Assembly (NCBI GenBank): GCA_016235345.1
Contig: JACRLG010000024.1
Coordinates: 236,746-300,745 of the forward strand
DNA from: Deltaproteobacteria bacterium
GTDB lineage: Bacteria; Desulfobacterota; Desulfobacteria; Desulfobacterales; Desulfatibacillaceae
Direction: 5' to 3'
Length of the DNA: 64,000 nt
This document shows, one piece after another, positions 45,518 to 53,782 of this stretch. How positions within the stretch are numbered: position 1 is the first letter of the stretch; the number at the start of each line of letters is the position of its first letter. The notes under the pieces were generated by a model. That model was not told the DNA's origin. It searched no databases and saw only the letters and a list, made by a program, of their open reading frames with translations. Position numbers and translations under genes: made by a program.

Positions 45518-47569
45518 ATGGATTTTTTCGCAAGCCAGGATGATGCCCGGAAACGCACGGCCCTGCTGGTCGTCCTCTTCGTCCTGGCCGTTGGCCTGAT
45601 CATTCTTACGATTCATGCCGTGGTGGCATTCGTCCTGACGCTTGAGGCTGAAAGCCCCTACACGGGCTACTGGGACCCACGGCTTCTTCTTTACTCCGTG
45701 GGCGGAACCCTTCTGGTGGTGGTGTCGGGGACCCTCTACAAGATGCACCAGCTTTCCAGGGGCGGCCAGGCGGTGGCGGAAATGTTGGGAGCGAGCCCGG
45801 TTCCGCCGTCCACCTCAGACCCCGACCGCAAGAGGCTGGTGAACGTGGTGGAGGAAATGTCCATAGCATCAGGCATCCCCACGCCCCTTGTCTACGTGAT
45901 GGAAAGGGAGAGGGGCATCAACGCCTTCGCCGCTGGTTTCTCAAGCTCCGATGCCGTGGTGTGCGTGACACGGGGGGCTCTGGAGCGCCTCGACCGCGAC
46001 GAGCTTCAGGGCGTGGTGGCCCACGAGTTCAGCCACATCCTAAACGGCGACATGCGACTCAATTTGCGGCTCATGGGGGTCTTGCACGGAATCCTGGTGA
46101 TAGCCCTGATCGGGTACGGGCTCATGAAAGCCGGGGCCGATTTCACCAGGGCATCCCGGAAAGGCAAGGAGGGCGGGGCCTCGGTTGGGGCGATCCTTCT
46201 GGGTCTTGCCATAATGATGGTTGGCTATATCGGACTTTTTTTCGGCAAGGTGATAAAGTCCGCCGTATCCCGCCAGCGGGAGTACCTTGCGGACGCGGCT
46301 GCGGTTCAGTTCACCCGAAACCCATCCGGGCTTTCCGGGGCTCTCAAGAAGGTGGGCGGCTTTTCCACCGGCTCGCGCATCTTGAACCCCAAGGCGGAAG
46401 AGGCCAGCCACCTTTATTTCGGAGACGGGCTGCCTGAATCCTGGTTCACCATAATGGCCACCCACCCGCCCCTTGCCGACCGCATACGCCGCATGGAGCC
46501 CGGCTTTGACGGCGAGTTTCCCAAGGTCCCGGAATTTCTGCGGATCGAGGACCCCCCCGAAGACGTGGCAACGGCGGTGAGCCAGGTGCTGCCCTACCTT
46601 GGCGACTCTCCGGCTCCCGCGCCCCACGAGATGTCCGCCCAGCTAGGAGGAGCGGCCTTCTGGAGCGGCTTTGAAAAGGCTCGCGCAGAAAGACCGGCCC
46701 GTCCCGTCGAAGAAAAAAATGCGCAAGAGGCCCCAAGCCCTGCGGCCACTATAGTCGGAAGGGTGGGGCGGCCCACCCGCGAGCACCTGGAGTACGCCAA
46801 AGCCTTCAAGGCGAGGATTCCTGAGGGATTGCTGGAAGCGGCCCATGAGCCCTGCGGTGCTGAAGCCCTGGTCTACGCCCTTTTATGCGCCCCGGAAGGC
46901 CCGGTGAGAAGGGAACAGGAAAAACGCCTTGAAGCCTTTTCATCCGGGGACGTTTCATGCGAGCTTGCCGCGCTTATGCCGGAAACCGAAAACCTTGATA
47001 ATGCCTACCGGCTTCCCCTTGTTGAAACCGCGCTGGCCGCTCTCAAGATCATGCCGCCCGAACGCTACGCCGCCTTTCGGGCCAACGTGGCGGCCCTGAT
47101 CGAGGCTGACGGCGAGGTCTCGGTTTTCGAGTACACCCTAAAATGCATGATAGCCCGCCACCTGGACCCGGCCTTCGGAAAGGCCCGGCCCGGAGCCTCC
47201 GTTCGCTATCACACGCCGGACCAGATAGCCGTGGAGTGTTTCGGGCTTCTTTCCTGCCTGGCCTGGCACGGCAGGGACGAGGAAATGGCGAAAAAGGCTT
47301 TTGCCGAGTCCATGGGCCTTCTGATGCCGGGCCGAGCGCTCAAAATCATGGACCGGGAAAAGGCGGGCCTGGAAGTGCTCGGCAAGGCTCTCTTGCGCAT
47401 CACCCTCTCATCGGGAAATCTCAAGAGGCAGGTGCTGGAGGCTGTCTGCGTGTGCGTGGCCACAGATCAGCAGATAACTGTGGACGAGGCGGAACTCCTT
47501 CGGGCCGTTGCCGACACCCTCGATTGCCCCATGCCGCCCTTTCTGCCGGGCGAGCTTCTCGCGGCGTGA
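45518..47569 (+). CDS. M48-family membrane metalloprotease with C-terminal TerB-like helical extension
   Basis: 683 residues from ATG 45518 (AGGAGTGGAG upstream). Membrane helices lie near 15-40, 55-75, 195-215 and 235-255. The zinc motif is VVAHEFSHILNGD (H169, H173), with the third ligand in REYLADAAAV. This half is HtpX-like and would cleave membrane proteins. The C-terminal 300 residues are unusual for M48: an acidic-alpha pattern (VAALIEADGEVSVFEYTLKC, ATDQQITVDEAELLRAVAD) that resembles TerB-type tellurite-resistance domains. The gene follows lemA and is convergent with the Hsp70 cassette, with only 21 bp between stops. Confidence 0.85.
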   Translation: MDFFASQDDARKRTALLVVLFVLAVGLIILTIHAVVAFVLTLEAESPYTGYWDPRLLLYSVGGTLLVVVSGTLYKMHQLSRGGQAVAEMLGASPVPPSTSDPDRKRLVNVVEEMSIASGIPTPLVYVMERERGINAFAAGFSSSDAVVCVTRGALERLDRDELQGVVAHEFSHILNGDMRLNLRLMGVLHGILVIALIGYGLMKAGADFTRASRKGKEGGASVGAILLGLAIMMVGYIGLFFGKVIKSAVSRQREYLADAAAVQFTRNPSGLSGALKKVGGFSTGSRILNPKAEEASHLYFGDGLPESWFTIMATHPPLADRIRRMEPGFDGEFPKVPEFLRIEDPPEDVATAVSQVLPYLGDSPAPAPHEMSAQLGGAAFWSGFEKARAERPARPVEEKNAQEAPSPAATIVGRVGRPTREHLEYAKAFKARIPEGLLEAAHEPCGAEALVYALLCAPEGPVRREQEKRLEAFSSGDVSCELAALMPETENLDNAYRLPLVETALAALKIMPPERYAAFRANVAALIEADGEVSVFEYTLKCMIARHLDPAFGKARPGASVRYHTPDQIAVECFGLLSCLAWHGRDEEMAKKAFAESMGLLMPGRALKIMDREKAGLEVLGKALLRITLSSGNLKRQVLEAVCVCVATDQQITVDEAELLRAVADTLDCPMPPFLPGELLAA

Positions 47570-47590
47570 AGCAAAGGGCCTTGCCCATTT

Positions 47591-50365
47591 TCATTCCCCG
47601 GTTTTCAGAATTATCCCCGCAGGCAGGGACTCTCCGAAACGGGATGCCTTTTCCGCCTCGTCGGCTTCAGTCACTTCGCTCACCACCTTGACCAGGGGCC
47701 TGCCCCAGTCAAAGGGGGCGAGGAAGGCCTTCACCTTTTCCGCCAGGGCTTCATCCATGTCCCTTTTCCGGTCCCCTGTTTTTCTCGCAAGCTGTGAAAG
47801 GGCCATGCCCACGGGCCTTGGGTTGGACCAGGATTTTGACAGGAGTTCACTGATCCATCCTCCTGCCTCGTCCGGCGGTATCACCCGGTCGAGGGGACCG
47901 TACAGAAGGTCCCTGGCCCCGATTCTCGAAAGCGCCCAGAGCATCTTGGAGTTGGTTTTTTTGGGGTCCAGGCGGGATAAGAGGGTGCGCCCGAAATCAA
48001 CCTTGTCCTTCACCATCAGGCGTTCCAGGTTGGCGGCCAGCATCCACAGCTCGTTTTCCTCCTCAGCCGACAGTTTCGCCCGCTCGCCAGCCTTTTTGGG
48101 GCGCAGAACCGGGGCGAGGTCCTGGATCACCTGCCTCTGCTGGCCAGCCGAGAGCCCGCCCGCGACGCGCCGCCACAGGACCCACCATTCAAGCCTGACC
48201 TGGGGGCTTTTTGCGGCAAGCGGGCCTTTCTTGTAGAGCGCCCACAGAGTGCGCACCCGGTGTTCGTCCAGGGCGTCGCCGAAGCCGGGACGCAGGCAGA
48301 AACCCGTCAAATTAAGCCATCTCGCCTCGTGTTCGGCGCTTATCCCCCTGCCTTCCGCCGCTGAAATAAGGGCGTCGGCCATGCGGCGCAGAAAGGATAA
48401 TGGCCAGCGTTCGCGTGGGGTGGAACATGCCTCGACAACAGCGTTTGAGAGGCGCTCCGGTTTCAGGCCGCCTTGATCCCCGCCGAAAACCTGGCTGACG
48501 CATTCCAGGGATTTTTGGACAAGCTCCTCCTCGAAAACCCGGTCTTCGGGCACCGCTCTGCTTTCCTCCGAATCACGAAGCTGGAACAATAGCCTCCACC
48601 TGTGGTCGCTCACAAGGGACTTGCACCATAATTCCAGGGTGCCCATTTCCGTGTAATGGGCCGAAACCTTAACCGGAACCTTGATCTCCCCCGCCTTTTT
48701 CCCGTATTGGATGACCGTGCGTATTGGCGGCATGAGGGTCAGGGTGTCGTCAACGTCAATCAGATCGCCGGTCCTGTCACCCGAACGGAAGGATGAGCTG
48801 TAAACGGAAAAGCTCACCGGCTGGTTGGCCAGAACATCGAACCTGTGGGCGGAAAGCTCCATCAGGCTCCCCTCCTCCACTCCTCGTTCCATGAGGCAGA
48901 GGGCCTTTTCGGGTGCGCCGCCACCAACCCCTGCCAGCCCAAGATAGTAGCCGCGCGGGGAGCCCGATCCCACCCGCACCCCGTGCCCGGCCTTCACCAT
49001 GCCGTAGTAGGCGGCCCCACGGCTCACGGCAAGGTCGAGGTCCGGGTTTTCCAGCACCCTGGATGGTATTTCCGCGCAGAACCAGCTCCTTACAGCTTCC
49101 CGTATCCGGTCCTTGATCAGGTCGGGAGAAAGCGCGCCGCCGTTGAACAGAATAAGGTCGGGGAAGGGGTTGTCCTTGCCCGTAAGCCTTTTCACCTCTT
49201 GGGCGTTTCGTTCGATGAACCGGCAAAGGTGCCGGGTTATGGCCGGGTCCTGGGCGTAGGGAAGGCCGAACTCGGTGATTCCGCCCTTGGCCGACGGAGC
49301 GGCCCCGCGTTCATCCGATGAGACCACCGGAAAAAAGCCTTCCAGGATTATGCGCTCAACGTCGTCTTTTTTGAGGCGCGCCGAGAGGGTGCCGCCGATG
49401 AGCTTTCCGCCCTCGCCCATGAGGGTCACCACGCGCTCATTCATGCTGCCTGAAAGTATGGCCTCCTTGGCCTGTCGGCACTGGTGGCAGAGCGCCTGCC
49501 AGCGGTTGGCGGAAATCCTGGCCCCGCTCTTTCCCATGAGAGTCTCGGAGTGGCGGGCGAGGGCAAGGTCCATGTTGTCGCCGCCCAAAATCAGGTGATC
49601 GCCCACGGCGATGCGCTCGAAGCGCGGGCTGCCCTCGGTCTCCCGCAAGGTTATGAGGGAAAAGTCGCTGGTGCCGCCGCCCACGTCCACCACGCAGATG
49701 AGTTCCCCCGGCTTCACGTGCCGGTCCCAGTCCTTTTCGTGGTAAACCAGCCAGGAGTAAAAGGCCGCAAGGGGCTCCTCGATGAGGGTCACCTGGCCGT
49801 ATCCCGCAAGCTTCGCCGCCTCCACCGTAAGATCGCGGGCCACCTCGTCGAAGGAGGCGGGAACGGTGATGATGACCGCCTGGTTTTCGAGGAATTTGTC
49901 CTCGTCTGCGCCGGCCCTGTGGTTCCAAGCGTCCCTAAGGTGCTTGAGATACGCCGCCGAGGCGGCCACGGGCGAGAGCCTGGGCACCGAGGCGTCCGCT
50001 CCCCAGGGGAGGATGGGTGCCATCCTGTCCACCTTGCCGTGGCAGAGCCAGCTTTTGGCCGAGGAAACCAGCCGGGCCGGGACCCTGGAACCCTGCTCCC
50101 TGGCGAAGACCCCGGCGAAGTGCTCCTTGTGGTGTTGCCACGGGTGCACGATGGATTCCGGGGTCACATCGTATTCACCCGGAAGGTAAAGAAACGAGGG
50201 CAGGACCTTGTTTTTGGCAACCTCTCCGGGGGCCGAAAGCTGGGGCACGGAAAAGAGGCTGATCTTTCGGTTAGACGGGTCAACGCTCATATCCACGAAG
50301 GACAGGGCGCTGTTGGTGGTGCCGAGGTCTATGCCCACGATGTAGGTCTTGTCGGATTTTTTCAA
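47591..50365 (-). CDS. Hsp70-family protein with long C-terminal extension (DUF3731-type)
   Basis: 924 residues, far longer than DnaK (about 640). The ATPase half has phosphate-1 VGIDLGTTNSALSF (residues about 10-23), phosphate-2 VVDVGGGTSDFSLITL and the adenosine-type LFNGGALSPDLIKDRI. Residues about 480-600 form a beta-rich part in place of a normal substrate-binding domain. Beyond about 600 lies a helical extension of about 320 residues that I associate with DUF3731. No DnaK-like C-terminal EEVD-type tail is present. It is the third gene of DUF2760-Hsp70-Hsp70, 47 bp after its shorter paralog. Client and cochaperone are unknown. Confidence 0.82.
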   Translation of the reverse strand: MKKSDKTYIVGIDLGTTNSALSFVDMSVDPSNRKISLFSVPQLSAPGEVAKNKVLPSFLYLPGEYDVTPESIVHPWQHHKEHFAGVFAREQGSRVPARLVSSAKSWLCHGKVDRMAPILPWGADASVPRLSPVAASAAYLKHLRDAWNHRAGADEDKFLENQAVIITVPASFDEVARDLTVEAAKLAGYGQVTLIEEPLAAFYSWLVYHEKDWDRHVKPGELICVVDVGGGTSDFSLITLRETEGSPRFERIAVGDHLILGGDNMDLALARHSETLMGKSGARISANRWQALCHQCRQAKEAILSGSMNERVVTLMGEGGKLIGGTLSARLKKDDVERIILEGFFPVVSSDERGAAPSAKGGITEFGLPYAQDPAITRHLCRFIERNAQEVKRLTGKDNPFPDLILFNGGALSPDLIKDRIREAVRSWFCAEIPSRVLENPDLDLAVSRGAAYYGMVKAGHGVRVGSGSPRGYYLGLAGVGGGAPEKALCLMERGVEEGSLMELSAHRFDVLANQPVSFSVYSSSFRSGDRTGDLIDVDDTLTLMPPIRTVIQYGKKAGEIKVPVKVSAHYTEMGTLELWCKSLVSDHRWRLLFQLRDSEESRAVPEDRVFEEELVQKSLECVSQVFGGDQGGLKPERLSNAVVEACSTPRERWPLSFLRRMADALISAAEGRGISAEHEARWLNLTGFCLRPGFGDALDEHRVRTLWALYKKGPLAAKSPQVRLEWWVLWRRVAGGLSAGQQRQVIQDLAPVLRPKKAGERAKLSAEEENELWMLAANLERLMVKDKVDFGRTLLSRLDPKKTNSKMLWALSRIGARDLLYGPLDRVIPPDEAGGWISELLSKSWSNPRPVGMALSQLARKTGDRKRDMDEALAEKVKAFLAPFDWGRPLVKVVSEVTEADEAEKASRFGESLPAGIILKTGE

Positions 50366-50412
50366 GGCTTCTTCCTAAAAAGCGGGCCGTCGGCCCTTGG
50401 CCCGGAAATCTG

Positions 50413-52209
50413 CTATTCCGCTCTTTCGTCTTCTTCCCGCACTGAAAATTCCAGCTTGAACTTTCGCCCGTCCTCGGCCACGCACCAGATTTCCAGGGTA
50501 CCCACCTCGGTGACTTTCACTTCAAGGGTGACGGGAAGAACCGTCCCGGCCCCACCTGTTAGCTCGGTTTCAAGGGTGGTAACCGGAGAAAGCTCCGACT
50601 CCCAGTCCTCTATGGTGGTCCCGAAGGCGTCGTCGTGCCGGGTGGAGGAGGCCAGAAAGTCGAATTTCACCCGCTCGCCCACAACAAGGCCGAACACGCG
50701 GCCAGGAAGGGCCTGTCCGGTTCCCTCCTCCATTCCGAAGGGGGTCACGCAAAGGGCCGTGCGGGGCGCGGGCATTCCGGGCACGGCGGGAAGGGCGGCT
50801 TCCACGCCAATGTAATAGGCGCGGTTTAAGCCGCCTTTAATGCGCACCGCCATTCCACGCCGGGCAAGGCCGTAATGGGCCGCCCCGCGCGCCACGGCAA
50901 GGTCGTAGTCCGCGCCTGAAAGCTCCCGAAGTCCCTGCCCAGGGGAATCATTCCAGGAGGACAGGACCTCCATAACCCTCTTTCGGAGCGCCCCGGCCTT
51001 CATCACGCCGCCGTTGAAAAGAACCGCCGTGGGAAGCTGGCGTTCGGCCCCGCTTTTGCGGAGGAATTTCGCCATGTGCCGGGTGATGCCAGGGTCCGCC
51101 GCGTATGAAAGGCCCATCTCCCTCATGCCGGAGCGGGCGGGGGAGGCGGGTTCGGCTTCCTTTTCGCAGACCGGGAAAAATCCGTCGGTGATGACGCCGC
51201 TAATACGTTCCTTTTCAAGGTCGGTCTTTATGGTTCCGGCGATGAGACCGCTTCCCCGCGAAAGGATGGTGACGGTTGCGGCTTCCGGGCCGTTTTCCGC
51301 AAGGAGCTTTTCCTTGGCCGCCCGGCAGGACTGCCACAGGGCCCGCATCTGCCAGTTGTCGAGCTTCTTTCCCTTCTGGGCCAGGGTTTTGGCCAGGTCG
51401 TAAGCCAGGGCCAGATCCATGTTGTCGCCGCCCACAAGAAGATGGTCGCCCACGGCAACGCGGGAAAGAACCAGGTCCCCCGCCTCCTCCTCCACGGAAA
51501 TCAGGGAAAAGTCGCAGGTGCCGCCGCCCACGTCGCATACAAGGACCAGATCGCCCACCGTGACGTTCTTGCGCCAAAGGTCGCCCGAAAGGGCCAGCCA
51601 GGCGTAGAAGGCGGCCTGGGGCTCTTCCAGGAGGGTCACCGTAAGCCCGGCGTCGCTGGCGGCCTTCACGGTGAGTTCGCGGGCCACGGCGTCGAAGGAG
51701 GCGGGAACCGTGAGGATGACGTCCTGCCTGGAAAGGGCCAGATTATCGTCCTCAGCCGCCATGCGCGCGTCCCAGGCGCTTTTTACGTGCCGTAAGATGG
51801 CCGTCGAGGCCTCCACGGGCGATAGCTTTTTCGCGTCCTTGTCCGCCCCCCAGGGAAGGATGGCGGCGTTGCGGTCAACGCCAGCGTGGCAGAGCCAGGA
51901 CTTGGCCGAAGACACAAGGCGATGGGGAAGCTCGGCCCCCCGGTCCCTGGCGAAGGCTCCCACGGCCAGGCCGGGGCTTTCGTCCCAGGGGAGTTTGAGG
52001 TCCGTTTCCGCCACCTCATGCTGGGTGGGCAGGAGCACGAAGGAGGGCAGGGCGTCCCGGTCCTCCATCTCGCCCGGCCCCACGAGCTGTGGAACGCGGA
52101 AAAGATCGATTACCGGAGCAATGCCCTTTCCGGGCGCGGCCTCCGTGTAGGCCACCACGGAATTGGTGGTTCCAAGGTCGATTCCAACTATATATGAGGG
52201 CTCTGACAC
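50413..52209 (-). CDS. Hsp70-family protein (DnaK/HscC-like ATPase)
   Basis: 598 residues from GTG 52209 with AGGAGTAACGG upstream. The nucleotide motifs are VGIDLGTTNSVVAY, VCDVGGGTCDFSLISV and VLFNGGVMKAGALRKR. The stretch LVSSAKSWLCH...NAAILPWGAD is shared almost word for word with the downstream paralog, showing duplication. The beta-rich C-terminal part (about 470-598) ends with an acidic tail (REEDERAE). There is no helical lid like that of DnaK. It lies between DUF2760 and the longer Hsp70, with repeat R10 upstream. Confidence 0.85.
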   Translation of the reverse strand: MSEPSYIVGIDLGTTNSVVAYTEAAPGKGIAPVIDLFRVPQLVGPGEMEDRDALPSFVLLPTQHEVAETDLKLPWDESPGLAVGAFARDRGAELPHRLVSSAKSWLCHAGVDRNAAILPWGADKDAKKLSPVEASTAILRHVKSAWDARMAAEDDNLALSRQDVILTVPASFDAVARELTVKAASDAGLTVTLLEEPQAAFYAWLALSGDLWRKNVTVGDLVLVCDVGGGTCDFSLISVEEEAGDLVLSRVAVGDHLLVGGDNMDLALAYDLAKTLAQKGKKLDNWQMRALWQSCRAAKEKLLAENGPEAATVTILSRGSGLIAGTIKTDLEKERISGVITDGFFPVCEKEAEPASPARSGMREMGLSYAADPGITRHMAKFLRKSGAERQLPTAVLFNGGVMKAGALRKRVMEVLSSWNDSPGQGLRELSGADYDLAVARGAAHYGLARRGMAVRIKGGLNRAYYIGVEAALPAVPGMPAPRTALCVTPFGMEEGTGQALPGRVFGLVVGERVKFDFLASSTRHDDAFGTTIEDWESELSPVTTLETELTGGAGTVLPVTLEVKVTEVGTLEIWCVAEDGRKFKLEFSVREEDERAE

Positions 52210-52257
52210 TTCCCGTTACTCCTGTGAGTTATAATCGCGCTTAAAAACACTATATAA

Positions 52258-52377
52258 AGCCTGAATAAAACGATGAAATGCAAGGAAGGCGAGCTAAAAA
52301 GGAGGGAGCGTACTCTTTTGTACGTGACCGACTTTTTAGAGATGCCTGACACAGCAGTTCGCGTTTTTAGGCAGGCT
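52258..52377 (-). repeat. Hairpin element copy R10 (CTAAAAAG-stem subtype)
   Basis: A 120-bp copy inside the DUF2760-Hsp70 operon. The right (L) end GCGTTTTTAGGCAGGCT is 3 bp from the DUF2760 stop. The central stem is CTAAAAAG / CTTTTTAG in place of the AAGCCAAT or GC stems of other copies. Apex GCGTACTCTTTTGTACGTG. Confidence 0.85.
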
Positions 52378-52380
52378 TTT

Positions 52381-53139
52381 TCATGAGATTTCAACTTCGG
52401 CAGGTGCAATGATCCTGGGATCGCTCTGCGAGATCAGCTCCGGCATCTCGTAGCGGGAGGCCTTCCATCCCCTGTGCTTCAAAACGCCCCTGAAGGGCGG
52501 GTTTCCCGCCACGTTTCCGGAAAGGCGTATGGCGGAAGGGTCGAACCCCGGCTCCACGGAGACGGTTTCCCCCTCCTCGGAGGCTATTACCGCCACAGGC
52601 TTCAGCCGCGTCTCCACGAGCTTCTTGCAGGATTCGTGAACGGCCCTGGCTGCGGCCCCTATCTGGGCGTCGTCGTAAAGGGAGAGGTCTTCGGAGAAAA
52701 AGTCCATAAGCCTTCCCTCGCGCTGGAGAAGCCCCAGGAAGTGGAGGGTCTGTCGCTCGGTGTCCTGTACGATTTCGCGGGCCGACCTGGGCCTTGCCGC
52801 CGGTTCCTCGTCCTTCTGCTTTTTGGCTTTTTTATCCGGAACCGCTGCGGCCTTGGCCATATGCCTTGCGCAGGTTCTTCTTACGCTCATCCAGGCGAAC
52901 CAGGAAAAGAGGAAGGATGCGAGCAAAAGCCCCGGCCCCAGGAAAAAGGGGAATTGGTAAAATATGGTTTCCTGGATAAGGATTTTGGCAAGCGGACCTG
53001 ACTGGGGGTTAGCCGCAACTTTTGAGGCTGTGTCCATGCTGACCCAGAAAAGGGCTGAAAACGCGCATAGGGACAGCATCAGCATCCACAGCAATATCCA
53101 CCAGTAAGTTCTGCGTAGCGAGCGGTTGATGTCTTCCAT
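52381..53139 (-). CDS. DUF2760-domain membrane protein
   Basis: 252 residues. Two N-terminal membrane helices (about 12-34 and 60-84) are followed by a Lys/Ala/Glu-rich linker and a cytoplasmic domain (about 118-252) with helices RETLHFLGLLQREGRLMDFF-like in pattern and a beta-rich C-terminus (GFDPSAIRLSGNV, PFRGVLKHRGWKA). This matches DUF2760, which I associate with neighbouring Hsp70-like genes in Desulfobacterota. It could recruit the two Hsp70 ATPases to the membrane (inference). First gene of the three-gene cassette. Confidence 0.75.
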   Translation of the reverse strand: MEDINRSLRRTYWWILLWMLMLSLCAFSALFWVSMDTASKVAANPQSGPLAKILIQETIFYQFPFFLGPGLLLASFLFSWFAWMSVRRTCARHMAKAAAVPDKKAKKQKDEEPAARPRSAREIVQDTERQTLHFLGLLQREGRLMDFFSEDLSLYDDAQIGAAARAVHESCKKLVETRLKPVAVIASEEGETVSVEPGFDPSAIRLSGNVAGNPPFRGVLKHRGWKASRYEMPELISQSDPRIIAPAEVEIS

Positions 53140-53351
53140 AAAAGGCTCCGAGTCTAAGGGGTAAGGGATGATCCTTCGCCTGTTTCAAAGTTATTGAAAG
53201 CCTAAAGTAACGGCCCAAACCCAAGCTGTCAATAGCCGACCCGGTTCCTGCCCCGCCTTGGGCCATTATGCCCTTTTCTCACAAGCGCCTTGCCTGGCAT
53301 GGCGTTTCGTGTTAATTGAATCGCAATAATTTTCTATGGGAGGAGTAATCT

Positions 53352-53777
53352 GTGGATAACTTCGACGTTCTTGTGGTTGACGACGAATCCGATTTTCGGG
53401 ACAGCCTTATAAAGCGCCTCAAAAAGCGCAATCTGAACGTCTTTGGAGCCGGAAGCGGCGAGGAGGCCCTGGCTGTTTTGAAGGAAGAGGCCGTAGACGT
53501 GGTAATTCTGGATGTGAAAATGCCCGGAATGAGCGGCATTGACACGCTTTCCGCCATCAAGCGCCTAAAGCCCCTGGTTGAAGTTATCATGCTGACCGGA
53601 CACGCCAGTGTGGAGGTGGCCATGGAAGGCATGGAAATGGGGGCCTTCGACTATCTCATGAAGCCCATGGATATTGACGAGCTTCTGTATAAGTTGCAGG
53701 ACGCCTGCAAGAAGAAGCGCCTTAACGAAAAGCGGCAGAGGCCGGTTTCGCCAAGGTCAACCGGAATTGCATCCTGA
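53352..53777 (+). CDS. Single-domain response regulator
   Basis: 141 residues, GTG start with GGAGGAG upstream. The receiver domain has D10/D11, phosphoacceptor D54 in LDVKMPGMSG, Thr in MLTGHAS and KPMD. After residue 120 there is only a short basic tail, so no DNA-binding output. It resembles receiver domains of NtrC-type regulators. The next gene begins 5 bp downstream, so the receiver and the ATP-grasp/phosphohistidine protein are made together and may act in one pathway. No histidine kinase is adjacent. Confidence 0.9.
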   Translation: MDNFDVLVVDDESDFRDSLIKRLKKRNLNVFGAGSGEEALAVLKEEAVDVVILDVKMPGMSGIDTLSAIKRLKPLVEVIMLTGHASVEVAMEGMEMGAFDYLMKPMDIDELLYKLQDACKKKRLNEKRQRPVSPRSTGIAS

Positions 53778-53782
53778 TTTTT

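Noticed and set aside
52258..52409. Short frames across the hairpin repeats (for example 52188-52409 and 14857-15138 on the minus strand)
   Set aside because: They arise from the repeats' own sequence (recurring CKEG/LHFIV-like peptides in several copies) and have no independent support.
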